Positions 35,729 to 44,820 are shown, counted from the first letter of the stretch. The stretch is 64,000 nucleotides of DNA from Kitasatospora sp. NA04385 (GCF_013364235.1 NZ_CP054919.1:3158247-3222246); one strand, 5' to 3'. The notes: generated from the sequence alone by a model not told the origin. Translations and numbers: made by a program.

Positions 35729-36967
35729 ATGAGCGCACCCACCCCCGAGAACGTCTCCCCCGCCGCCCGCCGGGTCTCCGCCCGGGTCGGCGCCATCGCC
35801 GAGTCCGCCACCCTCGCCGTCGACGCCAAGGCCAAGGCCCTCAAGGCCGCCGGGCGCCCGGTGATCGGCTTCGGCGCCGGCGAGCCCGACTTCCCGACCC
35901 CCGGCTACATCGTGGACGCCGCGGTCGCCGCCTGCCAGGACCCGGCGAACCACCGCTACACCCCGGCCGGCGGCCTGCCGGAGCTGAAGGCCGCGATCGC
36001 CGCCAAGACGCTGCGCGACTCCGGCTACCAGGTGGACGCCTCGCAGGTGCTGGTGACCAACGGCGGCAAGCAGGCGATCTACAACGCCTTCGCCGCGATC
36101 CTCGACCCGGGCGACGAGGTGATCATCCCCGCGCCGTACTGGACCACCTACCCGGAGGCCGTGAAGCTGGCCGGCGGCGTCCCCGTCGAGGTCGTCTCGG
36201 ACGAGACCACCGGCTACAAGGTCTCGGTGGAGCAGCTGGAGGCCGCCCGCACCGCGAACACCAAGGTGGTGCTGTTCGTCTCGCCGTCCAACCCGACCGG
36301 CGCGGTGTACACCGAGGCCGAGGCCGAGGCGATCGGCCGCTGGGCGCTGGAGCACGGCCTGTGGGTGCTCACCGACGAGATCTACGAGCACCTGGTGTAC
36401 GGCGACGCGACCTTCACCTCGCTGCCGGCCCTGCTGCCCGAGCTGGCCGACAAGTGCATCGTGGTCAACGGCGTGGCCAAGACCTACGCGATGACCGGCT
36501 GGCGGGTGGGCTGGCTGATCGGCCCCCGGGACGTCGTCAACGCGGCCGCCAACCTGCAGTCGCACGCCACCTCGAACGTCTCCAACGTGGCCCAGCGCGC
36601 GGCGATCGCCGCCGTGGCCGGCGACCTGTCCGCGGTGGACGAGATGAAGACCGCGTTCGACCGCCGCCGCCGCACCATCGTGGCGATGCTGAACGAGATC
36701 GACGGCGTCCTGTGCCCCGAGCCGGAGGGCGCGTTCTACGTGTACCCGTCGGTCAAGGACCTGCTGGGCCGGGAGATCCGCGGCAAGCGCCCGCAGACCT
36801 CCGCCGAGCTGGCCGCGCTGATCCTGGACGAGGCCGAGGTCGCGGTCGTCCCCGGCGAGGCCTTCGGCACCCCCGGCTACCTGCGGCTGTCCTACGCGCT
36901 CGGCGACGCCGACCTGGTCGAGGGCGTCAGCCGGATGCAGAAGCTGCTCGGCGAGGCGCGCGCCTGA
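35729..36967 (+). CDS. Aspartate aminotransferase family, PLP-dependent
   Basis: 412 residues from the ATG at 35729. Class I aminotransferase: the PLP lysine is in [23 protein letters not shown] and [10 protein letters not shown] are the usual cofactor motifs, and NPTGAVY and the substrate arginine in LRLSYAL are present. It moves amino groups between aspartate and 2-oxoglutarate, or acts on related acids. No clear ribosome binding site precedes the start. A terminator follows the gene, so it is probably monocistronic. Confidence 0.93.
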   Translation: MSAPTPENVSPAARRVSARVGAIAESATLAVDAKAKALKAAGRPVIGFGAGEPDFPTPGYIVDAAVAACQDPANHRYTPAGGLPELKAAIAAKTLRDSGYQVDASQVLVTNGGKQAIYNAFAAILDPGDEVIIPAPYWTTYPEAVKLAGGVPVEVVSDETTGYKVSVEQLEAARTANTKVVLFVSPSNPTGAVYTEAEAEAIGRWALEHGLWVLTDEIYEHLVYGDATFTSLPALLPELADKCIVVNGVAKTYAMTGWRVGWLIGPRDVVNAAANLQSHATSNVSNVAQRAAIAAVAGDLSAVDEMKTAFDRRRRTIVAMLNEIDGVLCPEPEGAFYVYPSVKDLLGREIRGKRPQTSAELAALILDEAEVAVVPGEAFGTPGYLRLSYALGDADLVEGVSRMQKLLGEARA

Positions 36968-36980
36968 CCTCCCGTCAGCA

Positions 36981-37024
36981 CTGCCCCCCGCACCTCACCC
37001 CTTCGGGCGAGGCGCGGGGGGCAG
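36981..37024 (+). terminator. Terminator of the aminotransferase gene
   Basis: An 11-bp outer stem (36981-36991 with 37014-37024) plus an inner CCTC/GAGG pair, followed by TTCCTGTTT. It lies 14 bases past the stop codon. Confidence 0.8.
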
Positions 37025-37060
37025 TTCCTGTTTCCGGGCGTTTTGCGGCAGGATCGGTGA

Positions 37061-38095
37061 ATGGATCGCCTGCGTGATGTCCGGAGCCTGCCGAAGGCCC
37101 ACCTGCACCTGCACTTCACCGGTTCGATGCGCCCCGCGACGCTGCTCGAACTCGCCGACAAGCACGGCATCCGGCTGCCCGAGGCGCTCAGCTCCGAGCA
37201 CCCGCCCAAGCTCCGGGCCACCGACGAGCGCGGCTGGTTCCGCTTCCAGCGGCTCTACGACACCGCCCGCTCCTGCCTGCGCGACGAGTCCGACATCCGC
37301 CGGCTGGTCCGGGAGACCGCCGAGGACGAGCGCGCCGACGGCTCCCGCTGGCTGGAGATCCAGGTCGACCCCACCTCGTACGCGCCGCTGCTCGGCGGCC
37401 TGACCCCGACCCTCGAACTGGTCCTGGACGCCGTCCGGGAGGCTTCCGAGGCCACCGGCGTCGGCATCCGGGTGCTGGTCGCCGCGAACCGGATGAAGTC
37501 CCCGATGGACGCCCGGACGCTGGCCCGGCTAGCCGTCCGGTACACCGACCGGGGCGTGATCGGCTTCGGCCTCTCCAACGACGAGCGCCGCGGCCTGGCC
37601 CGCGACTTCGACCGGGCCTTCGCCATCGCCCGGAACGGCGGCCTGATCGCCGCCCCGCACGGCGGCGAGCTCGCCGGGCCCGACTCGGTCCGCGACTGCC
37701 TGGACGACCTGGGCGCCGCCCGGATCGGCCACGGGGTGCGCGCCGCCGAGGACCCGCGGCTGCTCCAGCGCCTGGCCGACCGGCAGGTCACCTGCGAGGT
37801 CTGCCCGGCCTCCAACGTCGCGCTCGGCGTCTACGACAGCCCCGAGGAGGTGCCGCTGCGCGCGCTCTTCGAGGCCGGCGTCCCGCTCGCCCTGGGCGCC
37901 GACGACCCGCTGCTGTTCGGCTCCCGGCTGGCCGACCAGTACACCCTGGCCCGCGAGTCGCACGGCTTCACCGACGCCGAGCTGGCCGAGCTCGCCCGCC
38001 AGTCGGTCCGCTCCTCGCGGGCCCCCGAGCACGTGGTGAAGGAGCTGCTGGGCGAGATCGACGCCTGGCTGGTCGAGGAGCCGGCGGAGGCCTAG
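37061..38095 (+). CDS. Adenosine deaminase
   Basis: 344 residues, typical size. The metallo-dependent hydrolase motifs are present: KAHLHLHFTGSM (zinc histidines, residues 13-17), APHGGE (H plus the catalytic glutamate), RIGHGVRA, and LGADDP with the zinc aspartate. It converts adenosine to inosine in purine salvage. The usual SINTDDP block reads LALGADDP here, a variant common in actinobacterial paralogues. Convergent with murB: the two stop codons share the palindrome CTAG. Confidence 0.88.
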   Translation: MDRLRDVRSLPKAHLHLHFTGSMRPATLLELADKHGIRLPEALSSEHPPKLRATDERGWFRFQRLYDTARSCLRDESDIRRLVRETAEDERADGSRWLEIQVDPTSYAPLLGGLTPTLELVLDAVREASEATGVGIRVLVAANRMKSPMDARTLARLAVRYTDRGVIGFGLSNDERRGLARDFDRAFAIARNGGLIAAPHGGELAGPDSVRDCLDDLGAARIGHGVRAAEDPRLLQRLADRQVTCEVCPASNVALGVYDSPEEVPLRALFEAGVPLALGADDPLLFGSRLADQYTLARESHGFTDAELAELARQSVRSSRAPEHVVKELLGEIDAWLVEEPAEA

Positions 38096-39132
38096 AGGCT
38101 GACGCCGACCATCACCGGCTCGTTTACCAGCTCCACCCCGAACGCCGCGCGCACCCCGTCGCGCACCTCGCGGGCCAGCGCGAGCAGGTCCTCGGTGGTC
38201 GCCGCGCCGCGGTTGGTCAGGGCGAGGGTGTGCTTGGTGGAGAGCGTGGCCGGGCCGCTGCCGTGGCCCTTGCGGAAGCCCGCGTTGTCGATCAGCCAGG
38301 CCGCCGAGGTCTTGGTCCGGCCCTCGCCGGCCGGGTAGCTCGGCGCCCGCAGGTCGCCCAACCGGGCGGTGAACGCGGCGAACTGGGCGTCCGTCAGGAT
38401 CGGGTTGGTGAAGAACGACCCGGCCGACCAGGTGTCGTGGTCGGCCTCGTCCAGCACCATGCCCTTGCCCGCGCGCAGCCGCAGCACCTCGGCGTGGGCG
38501 TCGCCCAGCTTCACCCGCTGCCCCGCCTCGACGCCCATCGCCCGCGCGACCTCGGCGTACTTGACCGGCGAGGACAGCCCGCCCTCGTCGGCGAGCCGGA
38601 ACCGCACCCGCAGCACCACGTACCGGTCCGGGTCCGCCTTGAAGCGGCTGTGCCGGTAGGAGAAGGCGCACTCCGCGGTGGCCAGCGTGACCGTCTCGCC
38701 GAGCAGGCGGTCGTAGGCGACCACCTCGGTGATGCTCTCGGCGACCTCCTGGCCGTACGCGCCGACGTTCTGCACCGGCGTCGCGCCCGCCGAGCCGGGG
38801 ATGCCGGCCAGGAACTCGATCCCGGCCAGCCCGGCGGCGACGGTGCGGGCCACCGCGTCCGACCAGACCTCGCCGGCCGCGAGCTCCAGCAGCGTCCCGT
38901 CCAGGGCGAAGCCCTCGGTGGCGATCCGCAGCACCGTCCCGGGGAAACCGGCGTCCCCGATCACCAGGTTCGACCCGCCGCCCAGCACCAGCAGCGGCTC
39001 CCCCGCCGCGTCCGCCGCCCGCACCGCGGCCACCACCTCGGCGTCCGTCTGCGCCGTCACCAGCCGCCGGGCCGGCCCGCCCAACCGCAGCGTCGTCAAC
39101 GGGGCCAGCGGCGCGTCCATCTCCTCGATCAC
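38092..39132 (-). CDS. murB: UDP-N-acetylenolpyruvoylglucosamine reductase
   Basis: 346 residues from a GTG at 39132. MurB is the FAD enzyme that reduces UDP-GlcNAc-enolpyruvate to UDP-MurNAc in peptidoglycan synthesis. FAD-binding LVLGGGSNLVIGD (about 46-58), GIPGSAGATPVQNVGAYGQE, SYRHSRFK and the catalytic serine region GSFFTNPIL are intact. It begins 9 bases after the gene upstream, so it may be read with it, and overlaps the adenosine deaminase stop. Confidence 0.95.
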   Translation of the reverse strand: MIEEMDAPLAPLTTLRLGGPARRLVTAQTDAEVVAAVRAADAAGEPLLVLGGGSNLVIGDAGFPGTVLRIATEGFALDGTLLELAAGEVWSDAVARTVAAGLAGIEFLAGIPGSAGATPVQNVGAYGQEVAESITEVVAYDRLLGETVTLATAECAFSYRHSRFKADPDRYVVLRVRFRLADEGGLSSPVKYAEVARAMGVEAGQRVKLGDAHAEVLRLRAGKGMVLDEADHDTWSAGSFFTNPILTDAQFAAFTARLGDLRAPSYPAGEGRTKTSAAWLIDNAGFRKGHGSGPATLSTKHTLALTNRGAATTEDLLALAREVRDGVRAAFGVELVNEPVMVGVSL

Positions 39133-39141
39133 CGCCCCAGC

Positions 39142-39585
39142 CTAAGGCAGCCCCGGAGGGAGCGGCGGAGAGCGGCCGGGGCCCGGGCCCCCGGCGCCGC
39201 CGCTACCCGTCCGCCGCGTCTCGGTCCAGGTCGGTTCCGCCGCCGTCTCCGCGTCCCAGGTGCGGAACAGGGAGTGGGCCATCACCGGGCGCAGGGCGGT
39301 CATCGCCCGCTGGTGGGTCTCGGAGCGGACGAACGCGGTGAGCGCCTCGCGGTCGCTCCAGCTGGAGAGCACCCAGAAGGTGCGCCGCAGCGGTTCGGCC
39401 CGCAGGGTGACGCCGAGCGCGCCGGGGGCGCGGCGGGCCCGGGCGCGGACCTTGAGGGACTGCCGCAGGAAGCCGGGGACGTGCCGCAGTCCGCGGACCC
39501 GGAGTTCGGCGGCCATCACCACGGGCCGGGCCGGGGGCCGCCGCGCGGCGGGTCCGGGGCTCCACGGGAGTGTCATGGCGAGCAT
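39142..39585 (-). CDS. Small ABM/DUF3291-like protein
   Basis: 147 residues; ATG at 39585 with GAGGAGGA upstream. The core (VPGFLRQSLKVRARARRAPG, then RRTFWVLSSWSDREALTAFV and RSETHQRAMTALRP) resembles dimeric ferredoxin-like proteins annotated as antibiotic biosynthesis monooxygenase-like or DUF3291. Such folds may bind heme or oxidise small molecules, but no activity can be stated. It lies between the MFS exporter and murB on one strand with short gaps. The Pro/Gly-rich C-terminus looks disordered. Confidence 0.65.
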   Translation of the reverse strand: MLAMTLPWSPGPAARRPPARPVVMAAELRVRGLRHVPGFLRQSLKVRARARRAPGALGVTLRAEPLRRTFWVLSSWSDREALTAFVRSETHQRAMTALRPVMAHSLFRTWDAETAAEPTWTETRRTGSGGAGGPGPGRSPPLPPGLP

Positions 39586-39627
39586 CGGCGGGTTCCTCCT
39601 CGTTCGCGGGTGGTCGGGAGCGGGTGG

Positions 39628-41055
39628 TCAGGACTTGTCGGCCAGGACGGCTTCGGCCGGCCGGCTCGCGGCGACCGTCCGGGCGTCCCGCATGCCGTGC
39701 CGGCGCGGGATGAGCGCCGCGGACACCGCGCCGCCGCCGATCGCGAGGGCGCCGACCAGGAGCGCGGGGACCATGCCGTCGGTGAAGGCGTCGGCGCTGC
39801 CGTAGCCGCCCCGGGCGGAGAAGACCGCGGACAGCACGGCCACGCCGAGCGCGCCGCCGACCTCGCGCACGGCGTTGTTCGCGCCGGAGGCGATGCCCTG
39901 CTCGGCGGGGCGGACGCTGGCCATCACCAGGTTGGCGGTGGGGGCGAAGTACAGGGACATCCCGATGCCGCAGACCATCAGGACGGGGACCTGCGCCCCG
40001 TACCCGGCGGAGTTCTCGGCGAGCAGGGCGATCCCGACCAGGCCGAGGGCCTGCAGGGCGAGTCCGGTGACGACGAGGGGGCGGCCGCCGATCCGGTCGG
40101 TGAGGACGCCGGCGATCGGGGCGACCAGCAGCGGCATGGCGGTCCACGGGAGCATCCGGACGCCGGCCTGCTCGGCGGTGTAGTCGTTGACGCCCTGGAA
40201 GTACTGGCTGATCAGGAAGATCGAGCCGAACATGCCCAGGAACATCAGCAGGCTGGCCCCGTTCACGGCGCTGAACGCCCGGCTGCGGAACAGCCGCATC
40301 GGCAGCATCGGCCGCTGCGCGAAGCGGGTCTCGTAGCCGACGAAGGCGGCCAGCAGCAGGGTGCCGCCGATCAGCGCGGTGAGGACCAGCGGGTCGGTCC
40401 AGCCGTCGGGGTTGCCGCGGACCAGGCCGAGGACGACGCCGAACAGGCCGGTGCTGACCAGCACGGTGCCGGGGAGGTCGAGGCGCGGCTCCTCGCCGCG
40501 GCTCTCGCCGAGGACGGCGCGGGCGAGCGGCAGCAGGAGCAGGCCGACCGGGACGTTCACCCAGAAGATCCACTGCCAGGAGAAGTGCTCGGTGAGGCTG
40601 CCGCCGATCAGCGGCCCGGTGGCGACGGCCAGCCCGCTGACCCCGGACCAGATGCCGAAGGCCACTCCGCGCCTGGCGGCGGGCACCGCGACGGTGAGCA
40701 GGGTCAGGGTGAGCGGCATCATCACCGCCGCGCCGACGCCCTGGACGGCGCGGGCGGCGATCAGCGTGCCCATGTCGGGGGCGAGCGCGGCGGACGCCGA
40801 GCCGAGGGTGAAGACCGCGAGCCCGGCGAGGAACATCCGGCGGCGGCCGAAGCGGTCGCCGAGGGCCGCGCCGAACATCAGCAGGACGGCGAAGGTCAGG
40901 GTGTACGCGCTGACCGTCCACTCCAGGTCGGCGAGCGCGCCGCCCAGGTCGGCGCGGATCGCGGGCAGGGCGGTGGTGACCACCAGGTTGTCGAGCCCGG
41001 CCATGAAGCCGGCCACGCTGACGACCACCAGGGTCCAGACGGCTTGCCTGTTCAT
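39628..41055 (-). CDS. MFS multidrug exporter, DHA2 (14-span) type
   Basis: 475 residues from the ATG at 41055 with GGGGGAGAG upstream. Motif A reads GAALGDRFGRRRMFLAG near residues 60-77 and motif C-like GIWSGVSGLAVATGPLIGG follows. Many hydrophobic spans place it with EmrB/QacA-like proton-driven drug exporters. An operator (41076-41093) lies right before the gene and matches one before the TetR gene, so TetR very probably represses it. Confidence 0.88.
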   Translation of the reverse strand: MNRQAVWTLVVVSVAGFMAGLDNLVVTTALPAIRADLGGALADLEWTVSAYTLTFAVLLMFGAALGDRFGRRRMFLAGLAVFTLGSASAALAPDMGTLIAARAVQGVGAAVMMPLTLTLLTVAVPAARRGVAFGIWSGVSGLAVATGPLIGGSLTEHFSWQWIFWVNVPVGLLLLPLARAVLGESRGEEPRLDLPGTVLVSTGLFGVVLGLVRGNPDGWTDPLVLTALIGGTLLLAAFVGYETRFAQRPMLPMRLFRSRAFSAVNGASLLMFLGMFGSIFLISQYFQGVNDYTAEQAGVRMLPWTAMPLLVAPIAGVLTDRIGGRPLVVTGLALQALGLVGIALLAENSAGYGAQVPVLMVCGIGMSLYFAPTANLVMASVRPAEQGIASGANNAVREVGGALGVAVLSAVFSARGGYGSADAFTDGMVPALLVGALAIGGGAVSAALIPRRHGMRDARTVAASRPAEAVLADKS

Positions 41056-41075
41056 CAGCTCTCTCCCCCAAGGTT

Positions 41076-41093
41076 GTGATTGATCAATAACTT
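41076..41093. promoter_or_regulatory. TetR operator before the MFS gene
   Basis: GTGATTGATCAATAACTT, centred on the palindrome ATTGATCAAT, 21 bases before the MFS start. Identical to 41724-41741 except for two central bases. The only other copy seen lies before the TetR gene. Confidence 0.75.
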
Positions 41094-41138
41094 TTGTGGG
41101 CCGAAAAAAGGACGCGCCGCCGCTGTCGGCGGAGCGCC

Positions 41139-41717
41139 TCAGCTCTCCCCGTTCCGCTGCTGGCTGAGCTCCACGAAGCCCTCCCAGAGTTCGTGGCCGG
41201 CCGGGTACCCCAGGGCCACCAGGGTGTTGATCAGCATGCCGTGCGCCATGAACTCGGTGGCCGCCGCCCGGTCGCCGAGCCGCTCCCGGATCCGCTCGAA
41301 CAGCCGGAGCCAGCCGGCCCGGGCGACCTCGCCGATCTCGTTGTCCCCGACGGACTCCGCCGCGAACACCGAGACGTAGATCTGCATCTGCATCATGACC
41401 TGCTCGCGGTCGGCGATCAGGCCGAGGTACGCCTCGCCCATCGCCTCGCACGCGGCCTCCCCCGTCAGACCCTCCGACGCGCGGTCGAAGACCCGCCAGG
41501 TCTCCTCGATGCAGTGCTCGGCCGCCGCCTCGAAGATCGCCTGCTTGTTGGGGAAGAGCCGGAACAGGTACGGCTGCGAGACGCCCACCCGGCGGGCGAT
41601 CGCCTCCGTGGACGTCCCCCGGTAACCGCCCCGGGCGAACTCCACCATGGCCGCCCGGACGACGCTCTCGCGCCGCTCCTCGGCGGACATCCGCATGCTG
41701 TTCCTGGCCACACCCAC
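41139..41717 (-). CDS. TetR-family repressor
   Basis: 192 residues from a GTG at 41717. The N-terminal helix-turn-helix (STEAIARRVGVSQPYLFRLF at about 36-55) is typical of TetR; the helical C-terminal half should bind a ligand. It sits just upstream of an MFS exporter on the same strand, and near-identical operators precede both genes, so it likely represses itself and the pump until an inducer binds. Confidence 0.88.
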   Translation of the reverse strand: MGVARNSMRMSAEERRESVVRAAMVEFARGGYRGTSTEAIARRVGVSQPYLFRLFPNKQAIFEAAAEHCIEETWRVFDRASEGLTGEAACEAMGEAYLGLIADREQVMMQMQIYVSVFAAESVGDNEIGEVARAGWLRLFERIRERLGDRAAATEFMAHGMLINTLVALGYPAGHELWEGFVELSQQRNGES

Positions 41718-41723
41718 AGGTTA

Positions 41724-41741
41724 GTGATTGGCCAATAACTT
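41724..41741. promoter_or_regulatory. TetR operator before its own gene
   Basis: GTGATTGGCCAATAACTT, centred on the palindrome ATTGGCCAAT, 7 bases upstream of the TetR start. Pairs with the site at 41076-41093. Confidence 0.75.
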
Positions 41742-41793
41742 AGCAAGCCCCCGAGCGGCGGCCCCGTCGTCCGGGGCCCCCACCCGGAGCGCG

Positions 41794-42222
41794 TCAGACC
41801 AGGCGGACGACGGCCCGGGCCATGCCCAGGACCTTCTGCCCCGCGCTGGTGGCGGTCAGGTCGACCCGGACCCGCCCGTCCTCCAGCAGCGCCGCGACCT
41901 TCGCGGTGACCTCGACGGTGGCACCCGTGCCGTCGTTGGGCACGACCACCGGCTTGGTGAACCGGACGCCGTACTCGACGACCGCGGCCGGGTCGCCGAC
42001 CCAGTCGGTCACCACCCGGGCGGCCTCGGCCATGGTGAACATGCCGTGCGCGATCACGTCCGGGAGGCCGACCTCCAGGGCGAACTTCTCGTTCCAGTGG
42101 ATCGGGTTGAAGTCCCCGGAGGCACCGGCGTACTGCACCAGCGTCGCCCGGGTCACCGGGAACGACTGCGCCGGCAGCTCGGTGCCGACCTGGACCTCGT
42201 CAAAGCGGACCGCCACGGTCAC
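41794..42222 (-). CDS. MaoC-type (3R)-hydroxyacyl dehydratase, HadB-like
   Basis: 142 residues. Hot-dog fold hydratase with the catalytic Asp/His motif in GASGDFNPIHWNEKFA (about residues 34-48) and the conserved VIAHGMFTMAEA. It should work as the catalytic half of a heterodimer with the next-door protein, which lacks part of this motif, in fatty or mycolic-like acid chemistry. The GTG at 42222 overlaps the upstream stop; a GTG at 42216 is better spaced from GGAGGA and may be the true start. Confidence 0.88.
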   Translation of the reverse strand: MTVAVRFDEVQVGTELPAQSFPVTRATLVQYAGASGDFNPIHWNEKFALEVGLPDVIAHGMFTMAEAARVVTDWVGDPAAVVEYGVRFTKPVVVPNDGTGATVEVTAKVAALLEDGRVRVDLTATSAGQKVLGMARAVVRLV

Positions 42223-42680
42223 TCCTCCCCCGCCTCGTCGGCGGCGCGCGCCACCAGCGTCATGATCGACGTCACCACGTGCTCGCCGCCGGCGTCGTCG
42301 ACCTCGCCGCGGACGGTCAGCACGTCGTTGCCCGCCAGCGACTTGATCGCGTCGATCGAGACGGTGACGGAGAGCCGGTCGCCGGCCCGCACCGGGCGGG
42401 CGTAGACGAACTTCTGGTCGCCGTGCACGACGCGGCTGTAGTCGAGGCCCAGCTCGGGGTCGTTGACGACCTGCGCGGCGGCCCGGAAGCTCAGCATGAA
42501 GGGGAAGGTCGGCGGAGCGATGACGTCCGGGTGGCCCAGCGACTTGGCGGCCTCGACGTCGGTGTACGCCGGGTTCGCGTCACCGATCGCGGCGGCGAAC
42601 TCGCGGATCTTCTCCCGGCCCACCTCGTACGGCTCGGTGGGCGGGTACGTCCGCCCGATGAACGAGGGGTCGAGTGGCAT
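42219..42680 (-). CDS. MaoC-like dehydratase partner, HadA-like (UPF0336)
   Basis: 153 residues; ATG at 42680. Begins MPLDPSFIGRTYPPTEPYEV and contains REFAAAIGDANPAYTDVEAA and APPTFPFML, the signature of the non-catalytic MaoC partner. It pairs with the HadB-like protein encoded directly after it, with overlapping stop and start. Confidence 0.9.
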   Translation of the reverse strand: MPLDPSFIGRTYPPTEPYEVGREKIREFAAAIGDANPAYTDVEAAKSLGHPDVIAPPTFPFMLSFRAAAQVVNDPELGLDYSRVVHGDQKFVYARPVRAGDRLSVTVSIDAIKSLAGNDVLTVRGEVDDAGGEHVVTSIMTLVARAADEAGEE

Positions 42681-42720
42681 GGGGCAACTCCTCTGGTGCG
42701 TACGGTCCGGCCTGCAGAAA

Positions 42721-42762
42721 CGACTCCAGGCCGCTCCCCGAGTGGGGTGCGGCCTGGAGTCG
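42721..42762 (-). terminator. Terminator of rpmG
   Basis: A perfect 14-bp stem (42721-42734 with 42749-42762), 8 bases past the rpmG stop; on the minus strand TTTCTG follows after the stem. Confidence 0.75.
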
Positions 42763-42770
42763 AGGCAAAG

Positions 42771-42935
42771 TCAGCGGGTTTCGCGGTGCGCCGTGTGAGA
42801 GTTGCAACGCGGGCAGTGCTTCTTCATCTCAAGACGGTCCGGGTCGTTGCGCCGGTTCTTCTTGGTGATGTAGTTCCGCTCCTTGCACTCCACGCAGGCC
42901 AGCGTGATCTTCGGGCGGACGTCGGTGGCAGCCAC
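42771..42935 (-). CDS. rpmG: 50S ribosomal protein L33, zinc-binding form
   Basis: 54 residues from a GTG at 42935 with AAGGAAGG upstream. The four zinc cysteines are present (CVEC and CPRC), so this is the C+ form rather than the zinc-free paralogue that Streptomyces also carries under Zur control. Typical L33 sequence [20 protein letters not shown]. It lies downstream of tRNA-Met and tRNA-Thr on the same strand. Confidence 0.95.
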   Translation of the reverse strand: MAATDVRPKITLACVECKERNYITKKNRRNDPDRLEMKKHCPRCNSHTAHRETR

Positions 42936-43018
42936 GGGAGTGCCTTCCTTGGACAATGAATAAGAACACAGACAAGAGTAGCCGATCGGGAGTAATCCCC
43001 CCGATCGACTACGCGGGG

Positions 43019-43091
43019 TAGCGGTGACCGGACTTGAACCGGTGACACAGCGATTATGAGCCGCTTGCTCTACCAACTGAGCTACACCGCT
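43019..43091 (-). tRNA. tRNA-Met (CAT), elongator type
   Basis: 73-base cloverleaf: acceptor AGCGGTG/CACCGCT fully paired (initiator tRNA would have a mismatch at 1-72), anticodon loop CTCATAA with CAT, T loop TTCAAGT. Discriminator A. Confidence 0.95.
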
Positions 43092-43133
43092 TTGATGATC
43101 GGAACCTCACCGGAGCGAGGAGCTTCTCACCAG

Positions 43134-43206
43134 AGCCCCCATGCGGAATCGAACCGCAGACCTTCTCCTTACCATGGAGACGCTCTACCGACTGAGCTAT
43201 AGGGGC
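43134..43206 (-). tRNA. tRNA-Thr (GGT)
   Basis: 73-base cloverleaf: acceptor GCCCCTA/TGGGGGC with one wobble, anticodon stem TCTCC/GGAGA with loop ATGGTAA (GGT, reads ACC and ACT), T loop TTCGATT. Lies 42 bases upstream of tRNA-Met, probably on the same transcript with rpmG after them. Confidence 0.95.
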
Positions 43207-43267
43207 GAACGAGGAAGAGATTACACGGTTCCGGGCCAGAGGTGAAATCCGTATCCGCGGCGGATCT

Positions 43268-43490
43268 CCGCAGGTCGGCGGCCCCGTACTGACGGCCCGT
43301 CACCCGACACCCGTTCGACCCCCGCCGCAACCCGGGGCCGCCCGACACGTCACGACACGTCCCGGCGCCCCGCATCCGACCGTCCCGACCGCCCGCGGCC
43401 TAGGCTCGACCGTCAGTGATCCCTCACATCTCTCAAGCGATCTCTCGAGTGACCTCTTCACGGGTGCGCCGCAGGTCGGCCGCCCCGTAC
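43268..43490 (+). repeat. 22-bp direct repeats flanking 179 bases upstream of the amidohydrolase
   Basis: CCGCAGGTCGGCGGCCCCGTAC at 43268-43289 recurs at 43469-43490 with one mismatch, 201 bases apart. The gene-free stretch 43207-43537 holds these copies and nothing else I can name; it should contain the promoters of the tRNA-Thr unit (minus) and the amidohydrolase (plus). Confidence 0.6.
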
Positions 43491-43537
43491 CGGCCCCGGG
43501 GCCGCCGGGCGGTCAACGGGACTGGAGGAGCGGGCCG

Positions 43538-44791
43538 ATGAGCGAACGCAGCGAGGGCGCCCAGCCGCCGCCGCCCGCCAACCCGCTCGGGCACGGGCCG
43601 GTACTGCTGCTCACCGGGGCCCGGCTGCTGGACGGACGGGTGGTGGACGTCCGGATCAGCGGGGACCGGATCCAGGCCGTCGGCACGGTCGGCAGCCTCG
43701 GACCGCTGCCCGCGATGCCCGGGCAGCCCACCGTCACCACCGGCGCCCGGATCGACCTGTCCGGCTACCTGCTGGTGCCCGCCCCCGCCGAACCGCACGG
43801 GCACTACGACAGCGCGTTCTCCGCGGCCCTGCCCGAACCGGCCGGGGACGGCCCGGCCGAGCTGGTCCGCCGGGCCACCGAGTCCGCGCTGACCTCGCTC
43901 GGCTACGGGGCCACCGCCCAGCGCACCCACGTCCGGATCGGCGACGTGCACGGGCTGGGCCGGCTGGAGGCCGTCCTCACCGCCCGCCAGTCGCTGCGCG
44001 GGCTGGCCGAGCTGCAGGCGGTCGCGATGCCCCGGCTGCTCACCGGCCGGGCCGGGGCGGACGGCCGGGCCCTGCTGCGCGACGCGCTCAAGCTCGGCGC
44101 GGACGCGGCGGGCGGCTGCCCCGACCTCGACCCGGACCCGGTCGGCTACGTGCACCTCCTGCTGGAGGCCGCGGCCGACGCCGACTGCCCCGTCGACCTG
44201 CACACCAACGCCGCCGACCAGGCCCAACTCGCCCGCGTGGTCGCCGCGCTGGCCCCGCACCGGCCCCGGGTGACGCTCGGCCCGTGCAGCGCCCTGCCGC
44301 CCGGCGGGGCCGGCGTGCTGGCCAGCGCCGGCATCCGGGTGGTCTGCCTCCCGCAGAACGGCGGCTGCACCGGGCTCGAAGGCCACCCGATCGGCCTGCG
44401 CCCGTCCCTGGTACGGGAGTTCGCACATGCCCGGGTCGCCCTCACGGCCGGCGGCGGCGCCCTCCGCGACGCCTCCAACCCGGTCGGCCGGGCCGACCCG
44501 CTCGACGCCGCCCGCCTGCTCGCCGCGAGCGGCGCCCTCTCCCCCGAAGCCGCCTACGACGCCGTCTCCACCCAGGCCCGCACCACCCTCGGCCTGCCCC
44601 CCGTCCGGGTCGACGCCGGCTTCCCCGCCGAGCTCCTCGCCGTCCGCGGCGACAGCCTCACCGGCGCCCTCTCCGGCGGCCACTCCCGCCTGGTCGTCCA
44701 CTGCGGCCGCATCGTCTCCCGCACCAGCGCCGTCCGCGAATTCGCCGACACCGTCACCCTGGCCCTCCCCCGCCAGAACCACCCGGGCTGA
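43538..44791 (+). CDS. Amidohydrolase family protein
   Basis: 417 residues; ATG with GGAGGAGCGG upstream. The metal-dependent hydrolase frame is visible: an N-terminal beta sandwich (LLLTGARLLDGRVVDVRISG), then HGHYD where cytosine-deaminase relatives have HxHxD, a second metal histidine in VDLHTN, and a DASNPVGRADPLDAARLL segment typical of deaminases. It may deaminate a base or hydrolyse a cyclic amide. The expected downstream HxGE-like histidine is not obvious, so activity is uncertain. A strong terminator follows. Confidence 0.75.
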   Translation: MSERSEGAQPPPPANPLGHGPVLLLTGARLLDGRVVDVRISGDRIQAVGTVGSLGPLPAMPGQPTVTTGARIDLSGYLLVPAPAEPHGHYDSAFSAALPEPAGDGPAELVRRATESALTSLGYGATAQRTHVRIGDVHGLGRLEAVLTARQSLRGLAELQAVAMPRLLTGRAGADGRALLRDALKLGADAAGGCPDLDPDPVGYVHLLLEAAADADCPVDLHTNAADQAQLARVVAALAPHRPRVTLGPCSALPPGGAGVLASAGIRVVCLPQNGGCTGLEGHPIGLRPSLVREFAHARVALTAGGGALRDASNPVGRADPLDAARLLAASGALSPEAAYDAVSTQARTTLGLPPVRVDAGFPAELLAVRGDSLTGALSGGHSRLVVHCGRIVSRTSAVREFADTVTLALPRQNHPG

Positions 44792-44820
44792 CCCCGCCCG
44801 GCCCCCCTGAACGACGAAGA

